Below, piece by piece: positions 1 through 11,267 of a stretch of DNA of 64,000 bases. The position numbers and the translations under genes are program-made. Source of the DNA: an uncultured Clostridia bacterium (lineage in GTDB: Bacteria; Bacillota; Clostridia; TANB77; CAG-508); the NCBI GenBank assembly GCA_928721915.1, contig CAKMVZ010000006.1, positions 62,001 to 126,000 on the forward strand, in the 5' to 3' direction. How positions within the stretch are numbered: position 1 is the stretch's first letter; every line of letters starts with the position of its first letter. A model generated the notes under the pieces. It did not search any database and was not told the DNA's origin. It saw only the letters and a program-made list of their open reading frames with translations.

Positions 1-2816
<2,816 letters not shown>

Positions 2817-2918
2817 AAGTATTATAGCTAGATAAAGTCTAGTTAAAAAAGGGGAAAGGTTTTCGAAATTATTCATCTATGTATTTTTCAGTGTGTTTTT
2901 TAATAATACACAATAAAT

Positions 2919-3036
2919 TTCTGGTGATAATGACAAAGAGGAAATACCTGTTCCCATACCGAACACAGAAGTCAAGCTCTTTAGTGCTGAAAATACTTGC
3001 GGGTTACCCTGCTGGGAAGATAGGAAGTCGCCAGTT
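2919..3036 (+). rRNA. rrf: 5S ribosomal RNA
   Basis: About 118 nt with the 5S signature: CTGGTGA at the 5' end pairing with CCAG at the 3' end, the conserved CCCATACCGAACACAGAAGT segment and the GGGTTACCC helix. It sits about 100 nt after the 23S 3' end, as in a standard rRNA operon. End points are good to a few bases. The 2817-2918 spacer contains no gene or tRNA that I can see. Confidence 0.95.
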
Positions 3037-3057
3037 TTTTTATTTTAATTAATAATT

Positions 3058-3117
3058 AAAAGTATAAATTAGTAATATTTAAAGAAAAATATTTTAATTT
3101 ATGCTTTTATTTTTGTT
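3058..3117 (+). terminator. rRNA operon terminator
   Basis: Long AT-rich hairpin: AAAAGTATAAATTA (3058-3071) pairs with TAATTTATGCTTTT (3095-3108) with one G-U pair, with nested pairing in the loop and a T-rich run after it. Its position just downstream of 5S fits the end of the rRNA operon. Confidence 0.6.
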
Positions 3118-3134
3118 TTACTTTTAAAAAATCA

Positions 3135-3163
3135 TTGAATTTTGTTTATTTATAATATATAAT
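3135..3163 (+). promoter_or_regulatory. Sigma-A-type promoter for the 3220 gene
   Basis: TTGAAT (3135-3140), a 17-nt spacer, then TATAAT (3158-3163), about 55 nt ahead of the TTG start at 3220. A second TATAAT at 3181 lacks a matching -35. Confidence 0.5.
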
Positions 3164-3219
3164 ATTTTAAAATTTGGTATTATAATAGAACTAATGAATA
3201 TTATAAAAGGAGAAATACT

Positions 3220-4404
3220 TTGGATAAATTAAAAAAATATGGATTTACAAATCCTTTAAGTCTAATTGGAATTGATAGCTTTGATGCGGATTACTTAAGA
3301 AGAGTTGCTAATAAGTTAGTAATACAGGTAAAAGAAGATTTATATGAAGAAAATAAAACAGTTTATAAAGATTTGCAATCTAAATTAGAACAGTTAAATT
3401 TATTAAAAGAAGGACTAGAAGGTAATGAGTTAGACAGATGTGAACAACAAATTTCAAAAATTTCTAGAGAAATAAAAGATATAAGGACTCATAGAGAAAA
3501 ATGGTATAAAGATTTAGATAGAATTACTGGAATAATTCATGGAACTGATGATATTTCTATATTAATATATCATATTGTAGATTTAAATAGTGCACATTTA
3601 AGATTTAATGGATCAAGAGAAGAAGACATGTCTCAAGAACAAATACAGTATAAAAGAGTATCAAGTGATTTATCATCTTCATTTAAAAATTATTATGATG
3701 TTGCAAAATTTTTAAATGAAACAATTAATGTAAAACAAAATATTGATTATAAAAATGCAAATTTAAGTAAATATGAGTTTTTGGGAAATAAAAATGATAA
3801 AAAAGGATTACCTTATTATGTATGTGCTGTAAGAGGATTTGATGAACCAATTAAGATTTTAGATGGAGTAGATTTTAATGGAGAGAAAATTAAAGCATAT
3901 AAAATAGGATATTTTATGTTTGGATCTCCTAATATTCCTAGAAATGGCTCAAATACGTCTCCTAAAAAGTTTGAAGGTCAACTTTCACCAAAATATGATA
4001 TCTTATCTATTATTAAAAAGAAAATTAATGGTAAAACACAAATATATAATGGTATCATGTATATTAATGAAGATATAAAAAATGATATGTACTTTTGGAA
4101 AAATATTGTTTTTTCAGATTGCGTACTAGAAAATGCTATGAATAATAATTTTGGATTTATAGGAAGTGTAGAAAACAAAAATGGAAAAAGAAAATTGAAA
4201 TTTAAAGAGCCTATAGAAATAATTGGAGATCATGTAGAAGTAAGAGCTTTATCATATATGCAAAAATATGGAGGAAGATTTTATGGTTTATCAGAGCCAT
4301 GTAATAATTTAAATGAATTTTATAAAATTATGAATAATAAAGTAAAAATGCTATCTAAAATTAGTAAAAATCCACAAATTCCAAATAATAGTGAAGGGAG
4401 ATAA
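3220..4404 (+). CDS. Hypothetical protein, 394 aa, N-terminal coiled coil
   Basis: I do not recognise the family. TTG start behind AAAGGAG (3207-3213). Residues about 40-95 are rich in Leu, Glu and Lys with heptad-like spacing and probably form a coiled coil. The rest is a mixed alpha/beta globular region with several aromatic/Gly segments (PYYVCAVRGFD near 205, GYFMFGSPNIP near 236). There is no signal peptide, membrane segment or recognisable catalytic motif, so it is probably cytoplasmic. It has its own promoter directly after the rRNA operon and is followed 5 nt later by a flavin-reductase gene, so the two may be co-transcribed. No CGG codon. Confidence 0.75.
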   Translation: MDKLKKYGFTNPLSLIGIDSFDADYLRRVANKLVIQVKEDLYEENKTVYKDLQSKLEQLNLLKEGLEGNELDRCEQQISKISREIKDIRTHREKWYKDLDRITGIIHGTDDISILIYHIVDLNSAHLRFNGSREEDMSQEQIQYKRVSSDLSSSFKNYYDVAKFLNETINVKQNIDYKNANLSKYEFLGNKNDKKGLPYYVCAVRGFDEPIKILDGVDFNGEKIKAYKIGYFMFGSPNIPRNGSNTSPKKFEGQLSPKYDILSIIKKKINGKTQIYNGIMYINEDIKNDMYFWKNIVFSDCVLENAMNNNFGFIGSVENKNGKRKLKFKEPIEIIGDHVEVRALSYMQKYGGRFYGLSEPCNNLNEFYKIMNNKVKMLSKISKNPQIPNNSEGR

Positions 4405-4409
4405 AAATT

Positions 4410-4973
4410 ATGTCAAAAATTAAATGGAAAGCAGGAGCTTTTGAATATCCAATACCTGCGGCTTTAATTACTTGTGGTACAATGGAAAATTCAAACATAA
4501 TGACAGTTGCTTGGACTGGAATTATTAATTCTAAACCGCCAATGGTGTATATTTCCGTAAGACCAGAAAGATATTCATATGATATTATAAAAAATACAAA
4601 AGAGTTTGTTATAAATTTAACAACAGAAGAATTAACTTATGCTACAGATTGGTGTGGTGTAAAAAGTGGTAGAGATTTTGATAAATTTAAGGAAATGAAT
4701 TTATCAAAAGAAAAAGCAAATTTTGTTAAATGCCCATTAATTAAAGAAAGTCCTGTTTCAATTGAATGTAAAGTAGTTGATATAAAAGAATTAGGAAGCC
4801 ATTCAATGTTTATAGCAGAAGTTTTATCTATTGATCCAGATGAAAAATATATAGATGAAAATGGTGAATTTGATATATCAAAATGTAATTTAATAGCTTA
4901 TGCTAATGGCGGATACTATGCTTTAGGAGAGAAAAAAGGAAAATTTGGATACTCTGTACAAAAGAAAAAATAA
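4410..4973 (+). CDS. Flavin reductase family / flavoredoxin-like protein
   Basis: 187 aa with the FMN-binding split-barrel fold of the flavin reductase/flavoredoxin family. An N-terminal barrel opens with PIPAALITCG, followed by NIMTVAWTGI and the family-typical KPPMVYISVRPERYS segment (about 50-64) that binds flavin. It probably binds FMN and takes part in NAD(P)H- or ferredoxin-linked electron transfer in the cytoplasm; the substrate is unknown. It follows the 3220 gene by 5 nt and ends just before a strong bidirectional terminator. Confidence 0.85.
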   Translation: MSKIKWKAGAFEYPIPAALITCGTMENSNIMTVAWTGIINSKPPMVYISVRPERYSYDIIKNTKEFVINLTTEELTYATDWCGVKSGRDFDKFKEMNLSKEKANFVKCPLIKESPVSIECKVVDIKELGSHSMFIAEVLSIDPDEKYIDENGEFDISKCNLIAYANGGYYALGEKKGKFGYSVQKKK

Positions 4974-4977
4974 AATT

Positions 4978-5008
4978 AAAATCCTCTAGTTTTTTTCTAG
5001 AGGATTTT
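4978..5008. terminator. Bidirectional rho-independent terminator
   Basis: AAAATCCTCTAG, a T7 loop, then CTAGAGGATTTT: a 12-bp perfect stem with A/T runs on both sides. It can end both the flavin-reductase transcript and the convergent minus-strand gene starting at 5396. Confidence 0.85.
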
Positions 5009-5017
5009 AATTTTAAA

Positions 5018-5396
5018 TTATCTAGATTCATCTCTTTGAAGTCTATCAAATTCATGTTCTGATAGATTTTTAGGTTTTTTACCTGTCCATTTGGCTTCTT
5101 CAAGAGCTTCTTGGGTAGGATTTCTTCTACTGCTTTGTTTTGTTAATATTTCTAGTCTATTGGTTAAACTTTCTTTTAAATGTTTTAATTCATCTGTATT
5201 TTTTCTCATTAAATCGTATGTAGAAACGTTTGATAAGTTCCATATACTAGAATCAAAACTATTTATTTTTTTTATATATCCAACTAAATCTACTATTTCT
5301 GCAGCTAATGAACTTTTATCAAAATAATTTTCTTCTCCGAGTTTTTAATTTTACATCATTCTTAGAACGATTAAATAATTTATCCAAAATTCCCAT
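5018..5396 (-). CDS. Small hypothetical protein, 125 aa, one CGGA frameshift site
   Basis: Not recognised. Start ATG at 5396 behind AGAGGT on the minus strand (MGILDKLFNRSK...). The zero frame reaches CGG at 5339-5337 and ends shortly after. Reading CGGA as one Gly (residue 20) joins it to a long frame ending at 5018. The product is hydrophilic, with a predicted helical middle (NTDELKHLKESLTNRLEIL) and a basic/acidic tail (EHEFDRLQRDESR). No membrane segment. Its position, convergent with the flavin-reductase gene, gives no clue to function. Confidence 0.7.
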
Positions 5397-5507
5397 AAAA
5401 TAAATACCTCTTTTCATATTTTTTACATTTATATTATACTGTAAAGTTCTTTAAAAATCAAATTTGAAAAAATTGGTTAAAAAGCCATAAAAAATTCCGT
5501 CAAAGCC

Positions 5508-5536
5508 TTGACATATTATCCATTTTGTGGTAAAGT
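5508..5536 (+). promoter_or_regulatory. Promoter of the rpmG-secE-nusG operon
   Basis: TTGACA (5508-5513), a 17-nt spacer and TAAAGT (5531-5536), about 100 nt before rpmG. The -35 is consensus and the -10 is a two-base variant of TATAAT. Nothing else is visible in the 5397-5633 gap. Confidence 0.55.
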
Positions 5537-5633
5537 ATTTAAGCATGTATTGTATAGATACGTGTTTTTAAAATCACATCGTAATAATAAAACTAAAATA
5601 AAAAGCTTCATAAAATAAACGGAGGTGTATAAA

Positions 5634-5798
5634 ATGGCGTCAAAAGGACCAAGAGAAAGTATTACTTTAGAGTGCACAGAGTGCAAAAATAGAAATTATA
5701 TGACATCAAAAAATAAAAGAAATAATACAGATAGATTAGAAATAGTTAAATACTGTAAATTCTGCAAAAAACGTACTACTCATAAAGAAACAAAGTAG
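5634..5798 (+). CDS. rpmG: 50S ribosomal protein L33
   Basis: 54 aa, the expected length for L33. It opens [18 protein letters not shown] and carries two zinc-ribbon pairs (CTEC and CKFC), so this is the zinc-binding form. ATG follows the strong site GGAGGTG at 5620. It heads the rpmG-secE-nusG-rplKAJL cluster typical of Firmicutes. Cytoplasmic, part of the large ribosomal subunit near the E site. Confidence 0.95.
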   Translation: MASKGPRESITLECTECKNRNYMTSKNKRNNTDRLEIVKYCKFCKKRTTHKETK

Positions 5799-5814
5799 TG
5801 GAGGATTTAGATAG

Positions 5815-6276
5815 ATGGCAAAGAATTTGGAGAATAATAAAGAAAAGAAAGTTGCTAAAAGTAATATAAAAGAAGAAAAGGTTGACTCTAAAAAGGTTCA
5901 AGATAAAAAAGTATCTTCTAAAGATGCAAAAAAGAACAAAAAGAGTGGATTTAAAGATTTCAAAGCAGAGCTTAAAAAAGTAGTTTGGCCAACACCCAAA
6001 GAACTTGCAAATAGTACAGCAGCTGTTATAGTTATTGTAATAGTTGTATCAATAATTGTACTAATTCTAGATATAGCTTTTGATTTCTTCAATACTTATG
6101 GAATTGAAAAATTAAGAAGTGCATATTCTGCAAGTCAAACTGTAGAAGAAAATACTACAAATAATGAAGCTACTGAAGAGGTATTAGATAATTCAAGTAA
6201 TACAGTTGAAGAATCAAATACTACTAATACAGCTAATACAACTAATACAGCAGAAGAATCAACTGTTGAAAATTAA
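5815..6276 (+). CDS. secE: Preprotein translocase subunit SecE
   Basis: Essential membrane subunit of SecYEG. The SecE core is at about 43-95: an amphipathic FKAELKKVVWPTPKEL segment, then one transmembrane helix rich in Val/Ile. At 153 aa it is more than twice the length of a typical Firmicutes SecE (about 60-70 aa). The extra length is a Lys/Glu/Ser-rich N-terminal tail (about 42 residues) and a Thr/Asn/Glu low-complexity C-terminal tail (about 115-153) that would lie outside the membrane. It sits between rpmG and nusG, which fixes the identity. Confidence 0.93.
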   Translation: MAKNLENNKEKKVAKSNIKEEKVDSKKVQDKKVSSKDAKKNKKSGFKDFKAELKKVVWPTPKELANSTAAVIVIVIVVSIIVLILDIAFDFFNTYGIEKLRSAYSASQTVEENTTNNEATEEVLDNSSNTVEESNTTNTANTTNTAEESTVEN

Positions 6277-6304
6277 GTAGATAAAAAATAAAGGGGGCTA
6301 AAAA

Positions 6305-6841
6305 ATGTCTCAAGATGAGAATAAGCAAGAGCCAAAATGGTATGTAGTTCATACATACTCTGGATATGAAAATAAAGTAAAAACTGACTTAGAAAAAACT
6401 ATAAAAAATAGAGAGCTTGAGGATTACTTTTTTAATATTGTAGTTCCGATGGAGGAACAAGTTGAAATTAAAGATGGTAAAAGAAAAGCTAATTTAAAAA
6501 AAGTTTTTCCTGGTTATGTTTTAATAAAAATGATAGTAACAGAGCAATCTTGGTATATTGTTAGAAATACAAGAGGAGTTACAGGTTTTGTTGGTTCTGG
6601 TACAGATCCTATACCACTTACTGATCAAGAAATAAGAAATATGGGTTTTGACGAAGTTCCTGTAACAGTTGATTATGATGTTAATGATAGTGTACAAGTA
6701 TTAAATGGTCCTTTAGAAGGATTTGTTGGGGTTGTACAAGAAATTAATAAACAAAAACAAAAAGTAAAAGTTTTAGTTTCAATGTTTGGAAGAGAGACTC
6801 CAGTTGAATTAGAATTTTCACAAGTACAAAAATTAAATTAA
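6305..6841 (+). CDS. nusG: Transcription termination/antitermination protein NusG
   Basis: 178 aa. The NGN domain carries the hallmark KWYVVHTYSGYENKV at the N terminus and FPGYVLIKM near 75. A C-terminal KOW domain (VQVLNGPLEGFVGVVQEI near 135) binds NusE or Rho. It associates with RNA polymerase to modulate elongation and pausing. ATG follows GGGGG at 6293-6297. Its place between secE and rplK is canonical. Confidence 0.97.
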   Translation: MSQDENKQEPKWYVVHTYSGYENKVKTDLEKTIKNRELEDYFFNIVVPMEEQVEIKDGKRKANLKKVFPGYVLIKMIVTEQSWYIVRNTRGVTGFVGSGTDPIPLTDQEIRNMGFDEVPVTVDYDVNDSVQVLNGPLEGFVGVVQEINKQKQKVKVLVSMFGRETPVELEFSQVQKLN

Positions 6842-6886
6842 ATATAAAATAAATTTTTCTTTAAATATGAAAGGAGTATTGCAAAA

Positions 6887-7315
6887 ATGGCTGAGAAGGA
6901 AGTTGTAAATGTAATTAAATTACAAATAGAAGCAGGTAAGGCTTCACCAGCTCCACCAGTTGGTCCAGCTTTAGGTTCAAGCGGTGTTAATATTATGCAA
7001 TTTGTTAAAGAATTTAACGATAAAACAGCTAATCAACCTGGAATGATAATCCCAGTTGTTATTTCTGTTTATAAAGATAAATCTTTCTCATTTGTTACAA
7101 AAGTTCCACCAGTTGCTGTACTTATTAAAAAAGCAATTAATTTAAGTAAAGGTTCAGGAAAACCAAATAAAGAAAAAGTTGCAAAAATAAGTAAAGAACA
7201 AGTTAGAGCAATTGCTGAACAAAAAATGGAAGATTTAAACGCTGCTTCAGTAGAAGCTGCAATGAGTATGGTTGCTGGAACAGCACGTTCTATGGGCGTT
7301 GTTGTTGAAGAATAA
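6887..7315 (+). CDS. rplK: 50S ribosomal protein L11
   Basis: 142 aa, full family length (about 141). Contains the N-terminal proline-rich [14 protein letters not shown] switch and the C-terminal rRNA-binding [11 protein letters not shown] end. It forms the GTPase-associated centre of the large subunit with 23S rRNA and L10/L12. Ribosome-binding site AAAGGAG at 6870. Operon with rplA; no CGG codons. Confidence 0.97.
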   Translation: MAEKEVVNVIKLQIEAGKASPAPPVGPALGSSGVNIMQFVKEFNDKTANQPGMIIPVVISVYKDKSFSFVTKVPPVAVLIKKAINLSKGSGKPNKEKVAKISKEQVRAIAEQKMEDLNAASVEAAMSMVAGTARSMGVVVEE

Positions 7316-7366
7316 AAAATAAAATTGGGAGAGTTTAAAGCTCGCTAAAACCAAAGGAGGAAAGAA

Positions 7367-8053
7367 ATGAAAAGAGGAAAAAGATATGTAGAATCTGCAA
7401 AATTAGTAGATGCTACAAAATTGTATGAAGTAAAAGATGCTTTAGAAGTTATCGAAAAAATGCCAAAAACAAAATTTGATGAAACAGTTGAATTACATGT
7501 TAGATTAGGTGTTGATTCAAAACATGCTGATCAACAAGTAAGAGGTACAGTTGTACTTCCAAATGGTACTGGTAAAACTCAAAGAGTTTTAGTTTTTGCT
7601 AAAGGAGATAAGGCGAAGGAAGCTGAAGAAGCTGGAGCAGATTTTGTTGGAGCAGAAGAATTAGTTCCAAAAATTGAAAAGGAAAACTGGTTTGACTATG
7701 ATGTTATAGTTGCAACACCAGATATGATGGGCGTTATTGGTAGATTAGGTAAAGTTTTAGGACCAAAAGGTTTAATGCCAAACCCAAAATCTGGAACAGT
7801 AACTATGGACGTAAAAAAAGCAATCTCAGAGATCAAATCTGGTAAAGTTGAATATAGACTTGATAAAACAAATATTATCCACTTAGGATTTGGTAAAGTT
7901 TCATTTGGAACTGAGAAATTATTAGAAAATTATCAAGTAATTATAGATGCTATTATTAAGGCTAGACCAGCAGCAGCTAAAGGTCAATATATTAAGAGTG
8001 TTGCAATAACAACAACTATGGGACCAAGCTTAAAGATTAATCAAAAAGCATAA
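7367..8053 (+). CDS. rplA: 50S ribosomal protein L1
   Basis: 228 aa, the usual length. Contains the L1 signature region ([20 protein letters not shown] near 122-141) and the typical end [10 protein letters not shown]. It forms the mobile L1 stalk and in many bacteria represses its own operon. The start follows AAAGGAGG. The last 14 codons and stop are copied 144 bp downstream (8155-8198), so this gene has acquired a duplicated 3' tail. Confidence 0.97.
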   Translation: MKRGKRYVESAKLVDATKLYEVKDALEVIEKMPKTKFDETVELHVRLGVDSKHADQQVRGTVVLPNGTGKTQRVLVFAKGDKAKEAEEAGADFVGAEELVPKIEKENWFDYDVIVATPDMMGVIGRLGKVLGPKGLMPNPKSGTVTMDVKKAISEIKSGKVEYRLDKTNIIHLGFGKVSFGTEKLLENYQVIIDAIIKARPAAAKGQYIKSVAITTTMGPSLKINQKA

Positions 8054-8198
8054 AAACTTTACGTGGGAATTTTACGAAGTAAAATTCACTCGTACTCATA
8101 TATAGAATTGTATAAATTAAAGTACTGAATAGTTGTGTTAAGTGCGAAGCACGTAACAACTATGGGACCAAGCTTAAAGATTAATCAAAAAGCATAAA
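8011..8198 (+). repeat. Duplicated rplA 3' end flanking a two-hairpin 100-bp insert
   Basis: A 44-bp segment containing the last codons and stop of rplA (8011-8054) recurs exactly at 8155-8198. Between the copies are about 100 bp carrying two hairpins with the same cGAAg triloop: GAATTTTAC-GAA-GTAAAATTC (8067-8087) and GTGC-GAA-GCAC (8142-8152, extendable outward through GTTGT/ACAAC). The arrangement resembles insertion of a small structured element with a long target duplication, or a recombination event that copied the gene end. No transposase is present. Confidence 0.8.
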
Positions 8199-8212
8199 TA
8201 TAATAAATATTT

Positions 8213-8325
8213 TTCCAAAGACAGTAGGTATATATAAATCCTACCGAGGAATTTAAAATAAGAGATATGAAACTCTTCTTAAATTCTGCCGTTTTTGGAA
8301 TGAGAAGAGTTTTTAATTTTTTTAA
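8213..8325 (+). promoter_or_regulatory. L10 leader with attenuator terminator
   Basis: Matches the ribosomal-protein L10 autoregulatory leader of Firmicutes: CCAAAGACAG at 8215 pairs with CTGCCGTTTTTGG at 8286, enclosing the TAGG/CCTA hairpin and the GAGGAA bulge. A terminator hairpin (AAACTCTTCT with AGAAGAGTTT) and a T-run overlap its 3' half, so L10-L12 binding can switch between antiterminated and terminated folds. It controls rplJ-rplL. Confidence 0.8.
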
Positions 8326-8356
8326 ATAAATAAAAATATTTTAGGAGGTGAAATAA

Positions 8357-8860
8357 TTGGCAAGCGAAAAAAATATTAAGGCAAAAGAAGAACAGGTAAA
8401 TGCTTTGGCTGAAAAAATGAAAGACGCTGCAATTGTTCTTTTAACTGATTACAGAGGAATTAATGTTTCTGATGTAACACTTTTGAGAAAAAGTTTAAGA
8501 GAAGTAAATGCAGAATATACAGTTATTAAAAATAATATTACAAAAAGAGCATTAAATAAAAATGGTATTACTGATTTGGACGGAATTTTAGAAGGACCAA
8601 CAGCCGTAATTATAGCTAATGAAGAATATTTACCAACATTAAAAGCTATATATAAATATTCTTCAAAAAATGATTTTTATAAAATTAAAGGTGGCATTCT
8701 AGAAGGAAAAGTAACATCAGTAGATGAACTTGTAACACTTGCTAAACTTCCATCAAGAGAAGAACTTATTGCAAAACTTGCTGGATGTTTATTGGCAAAT
8801 GTTTCAAAACTTGCAGCTACATTAGATGCAGTAAGAGTAAAAAAAGAATCAGAACAATAA
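8357..8860 (+). CDS. rplJ: 50S ribosomal protein L10
   Basis: 167 aa. The rRNA-binding N-terminal domain includes VLLTDYRGINVSDVTLLRKSLRE (about 29-51, quoted in part) and EYTVIKNNITKRAL. The C-terminal helix that docks L7/L12 dimers is present. TTG start behind AGGAGGTG (8343-8350). It forms the stalk base of the large subunit and represses its own leader just upstream. Confidence 0.96.
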   Translation: MASEKNIKAKEEQVNALAEKMKDAAIVLLTDYRGINVSDVTLLRKSLREVNAEYTVIKNNITKRALNKNGITDLDGILEGPTAVIIANEEYLPTLKAIYKYSSKNDFYKIKGGILEGKVTSVDELVTLAKLPSREELIAKLAGCLLANVSKLAATLDAVRVKKESEQ

Positions 8861-8933
8861 TAAAAATGTTAAATTAAAAAAGCAAGTAAATAGCTTGCAA
8901 ATTAAAAATTAAAATTTATGGGAGGAATTTAAA

Positions 8934-9305
8934 ATGAGTGAAAAAACAGATAAAATGTTAGAAGAAATTGATAGCTTAACAGTAGTTGAATTATCAGAAT
9001 TAGTAAAAGGAATTGAGGAAAAATATGGAGTAACTGCAGCGGCAGTTGCAGCACCTGCAGCAGGAGCAGGAGCTGGAGCAGCAGCTGATGAAAAATCAGA
9101 ATTTAATGTTGTATTAAAAGAAGTTGGTGGAAACAAATTAGCAGTTATTAAAGTAGCTAGAGAAGTTACAGGATTAGGATTAAAAGAAGCTAAAGATTTA
9201 GTTGATGGAGCTCCTAAAACTGTAAAAGAAAACGTAGCTAAAGACGAAGCTGAAGAAATCAAAGCTAAATTTGTTGAAGCTGGGGCAGTTGTTGAATTAC
9301 AATAA
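8934..9305 (+). CDS. rplL: 50S ribosomal protein L7/L12
   Basis: 123 aa. An N-terminal dimerisation domain ([17 protein letters not shown]), a flexible Ala/Gly-rich hinge (about 38-53) and a globular C-terminal domain with [20 protein letters not shown] and the closing EAGAVVELQ. It recruits translational GTPases. ATG follows GGGAGG. Typical acidic protein encoded last in the operon. Confidence 0.97.
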   Translation: MSEKTDKMLEEIDSLTVVELSELVKGIEEKYGVTAAAVAAPAAGAGAGAAADEKSEFNVVLKEVGGNKLAVIKVAREVTGLGLKEAKDLVDGAPKTVKENVAKDEAEEIKAKFVEAGAVVELQ

Positions 9306-9340
9306 TTTATAAAATATATTACAATAGTAAATTAACTATA

Positions 9341-9392
9341 AAATGCACTAAAAAATGTTATAAAGAATAATATTTTTGAAGTGCATTTTTTC
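9341..9392 (+). terminator. Terminator after rplL
   Basis: Hairpin of AAATGCACT... with ...AGTGCATTT extended by AAAAAATGTT/AATATTTTT, followed by TTTTTTCTTATTTTT. Confidence 0.75.
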
Positions 9393-9412
9393 TTATTTTT
9401 TATTAAAAAATG

Positions 9413-9440
9413 TTGAAAAAATTTTATTTTAATATATAAT
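9413..9440 (+). promoter_or_regulatory. Promoter for the 9475 gene
   Basis: TTGAAA (9413-9418), a 16-nt spacer and TATAAT (9435-9440), about 35 nt upstream of the ATG. Confidence 0.45.
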
Positions 9441-9474
9441 ATATACATATTCTTAAGAAAGAGAGTTTTTAATT

Positions 9475-9912
9475 ATGAATTATAAGTCTCAAAAAGCAAT
9501 AACAATGGTTAGCTTAGTAATTTACATAGGTTGTTTTTTAGTTATTACAGGAATAATTGGAGCTGTAACTGTATTTTTTTATAATAATACATCATTGTTA
9601 AATAGTGAAGTTTATAGTTCAGCTGAATACAATAAACTTAATATGTATTTAGTTAAGGAGTCAGAAGAACAAGGAAATTCATTTGTTAACTTTGACGATT
9701 CAAGTAATATGTATACATTAACTTTTTCAAATGGAAATGTATATACTTTTGATAAAGATAATAATTTATTATATTTTAATAAAATTTGTTTGTGCGAAGA
9801 TGTGCAAGAATTTAAAGTTTCAACTGATTACACTACAGGAAAAGAAGTAATAAAAGTAAAAATTGATTTTACAAATAAATCATATACAACTAATTATACT
9901 ATGAATGTATAA
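9475..9912 (+). CDS. Prepilin-like membrane-anchored protein
   Basis: 145 aa. The short polar N terminus followed by AITMVSLVIYIGCFLVITGI resembles the class of type IV pilin-like proteins common in Clostridia (polar leader, then a hydrophobic helix that forms the pilus core), although the exact Gly-Phe-Glu processing motif is not present. Residues about 35-145 form an extracytoplasmic, Asn/Tyr-rich beta-type domain. It may be a pseudopilin or simply a single-pass surface protein. No pilus machinery is next to it. GAGAG ribosome site at 9461. Confidence 0.6.
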   Translation: MNYKSQKAITMVSLVIYIGCFLVITGIIGAVTVFFYNNTSLLNSEVYSSAEYNKLNMYLVKESEEQGNSFVNFDDSSNMYTLTFSNGNVYTFDKDNNLLYFNKICLCEDVQEFKVSTDYTTGKEVIKVKIDFTNKSYTTNYTMNV

Positions 9913-9993
9913 GATTTAAAATATTCTAATAAATATAATATTGAAATTAGCTTAACCTGAATGTAATAATAAATTTTACAAGGGGGATAAATT

Positions 9994-10252
9994 ATGTATA
10001 ATGATTTGTTAATTTCAAGTATTAAAGAATTTATTCGGACAAGATGTTAAATTAAATATTGAAGGATTTATGAATTTAAATTCAAGTATTATTAATTTAA
10101 ATTTTAAATTTGAAGAAGATGTTTGTAATTTAAGTGGTGATAATGATTTTTTATTTAATTTTAACATAAATCAGGTTTCAAACATAGAACAAAATTCAAA
10201 ATTTTTAAAAATTTACATAGATTTAGATTTGTCAATAAAAATCTATAAATAA
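9994..10252 (+). CDS. Small hypothetical protein, 85 aa, one CGGA frameshift site
   Basis: Start ATG behind GGGGG (9981-9986). Zero-frame translation runs into CGG at 10036-10038 and stops four codons later. Taking CGGA as Gly15 restores an 85-residue frame to the TAA at 10250-10252. The product is Asn/Leu/Phe-rich, acidic, with alternating hydrophobic residues suggesting beta strands. Family not recognised. It may share the transcript of the prepilin-like gene 80 nt upstream. Confidence 0.6.
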
Positions 10253-10259
10253 AAAAGAT

Positions 10260-10297
10260 GGGGCTAAAAAGATTTATTAATCTTGTAGTCCCTTTTA
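10260..10297 (+). terminator. Rho-independent terminator
   Basis: GGGGCT...AGATT-TATT-AATCT...AGTCCC stem followed by TTTT, directly after the 9994 gene. Confidence 0.65.
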
Positions 10298-10308
10298 ATA
10301 TTAACTAC

Positions 10309-10337
10309 TTGAATTGTTAAAAGTTAGATGATATAAT
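10309..10337 (+). promoter_or_regulatory. Promoter for the 10374 gene
   Basis: TTGAAT (10309-10314), a 17-nt spacer and TATAAT (10332-10337), about 37 nt before the ATG. Confidence 0.6.
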
Positions 10338-10373
10338 AATTGTGTTTTTAAGAAAAGTTAAAAGAGGTTTGTA

Positions 10374-11243
10374 ATGGAAAAGATAAATAGTTTTGTAGAA
10401 AGCTTAACAGGAAAAAAAAGAATAGTTTTTTTAGTTTTAGTAATTTTAATTTGCATTATTTCAATTGGATTAGGAATTTATAGTCAATATTTTTATCAAT
10501 ATTCTGAATCTGATCCATTTATGTTGGGGATTCATGTTGGAAAAACTAAAACTTCAGAAGAATTTGCAGAACTTAAATCTAATTTTTTAAATATATTTAC
10601 AAATGAATTACATATAAATAGCGAAAGTGTTAGAGTTGATAAAATTGAAACATCACAATCTGTTGTTTATACTGGATATACTATTGAAAATGAAGATGAA
10701 GCTTATTATAATGTAGATTTAAATTTACCAATTTTAAATGTTAATGACGATAATGCTAAAAAGATTAATGCAGAAATAAAATCAGAATTTAATGATACTG
10801 CAAATAGAATTATGAGGTCAGATTCTGAATATACAATTTATAATGTTTCTTATGTTGCTTATATTAATGAAAATATTGTTTCAATAGTGATAAAAGAAAA
10901 TTCAAAATATGGTAATAATTCTGAAGCAGTAAGAATAAAAACATATTGTTATGATATATCTTCACATTCAGAAGTTTCATTAGATAATTTAATTGATCTT
11001 AAGGGAACCAATAAGGAAATAGTCCAAGAAGCTATTGATGAGACTATTAAAACATCTTATGATAATTCTCAAGCTATAGCAAATGAGTTTGGTACAGAAA
11101 CAGTTAGAGAAGATCCTAAAAGTGAAATATATAAACTAGAAAATGCAGAAGATTATTTTTTAACAGATGATGGATATGTATATATAATTTATGATTATGG
11201 TGAAAATGAAGAAACAAATGAAATGGATATAGTTATATTTTAA
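10374..11243 (+). CDS. Membrane-anchored protein, DUF3298/DUF4163-like
   Basis: 289 aa. A cytoplasmic N terminus of about 18 residues and one strong transmembrane helix (about 19-41) are followed by an extracytoplasmic domain. The pattern YYNVDLNLPILN...NAKKINAEIKSEF, then paired Tyr-rich strands and a late DDGYVYIIYDYG, resembles the DUF4163/DUF3298 module found in cell-surface proteins and anti-sigma factors such as RsiV. No enzymatic motif is visible. It stands directly upstream of murL, so a cell-envelope role is plausible but unproven. Assignment moderate. Confidence 0.6.
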   Translation: MEKINSFVESLTGKKRIVFLVLVILICIISIGLGIYSQYFYQYSESDPFMLGIHVGKTKTSEEFAELKSNFLNIFTNELHINSESVRVDKIETSQSVVYTGYTIENEDEAYYNVDLNLPILNVNDDNAKKINAEIKSEFNDTANRIMRSDSEYTIYNVSYVAYINENIVSIVIKENSKYGNNSEAVRIKTYCYDISSHSEVSLDNLIDLKGTNKEIVQEAIDETIKTSYDNSQAIANEFGTETVREDPKSEIYKLENAEDYFLTDDGYVYIIYDYGENEETNEMDIVIF

Positions 11244-11267
11244 AATAAGTCCTGAGAGGAGATTTTT

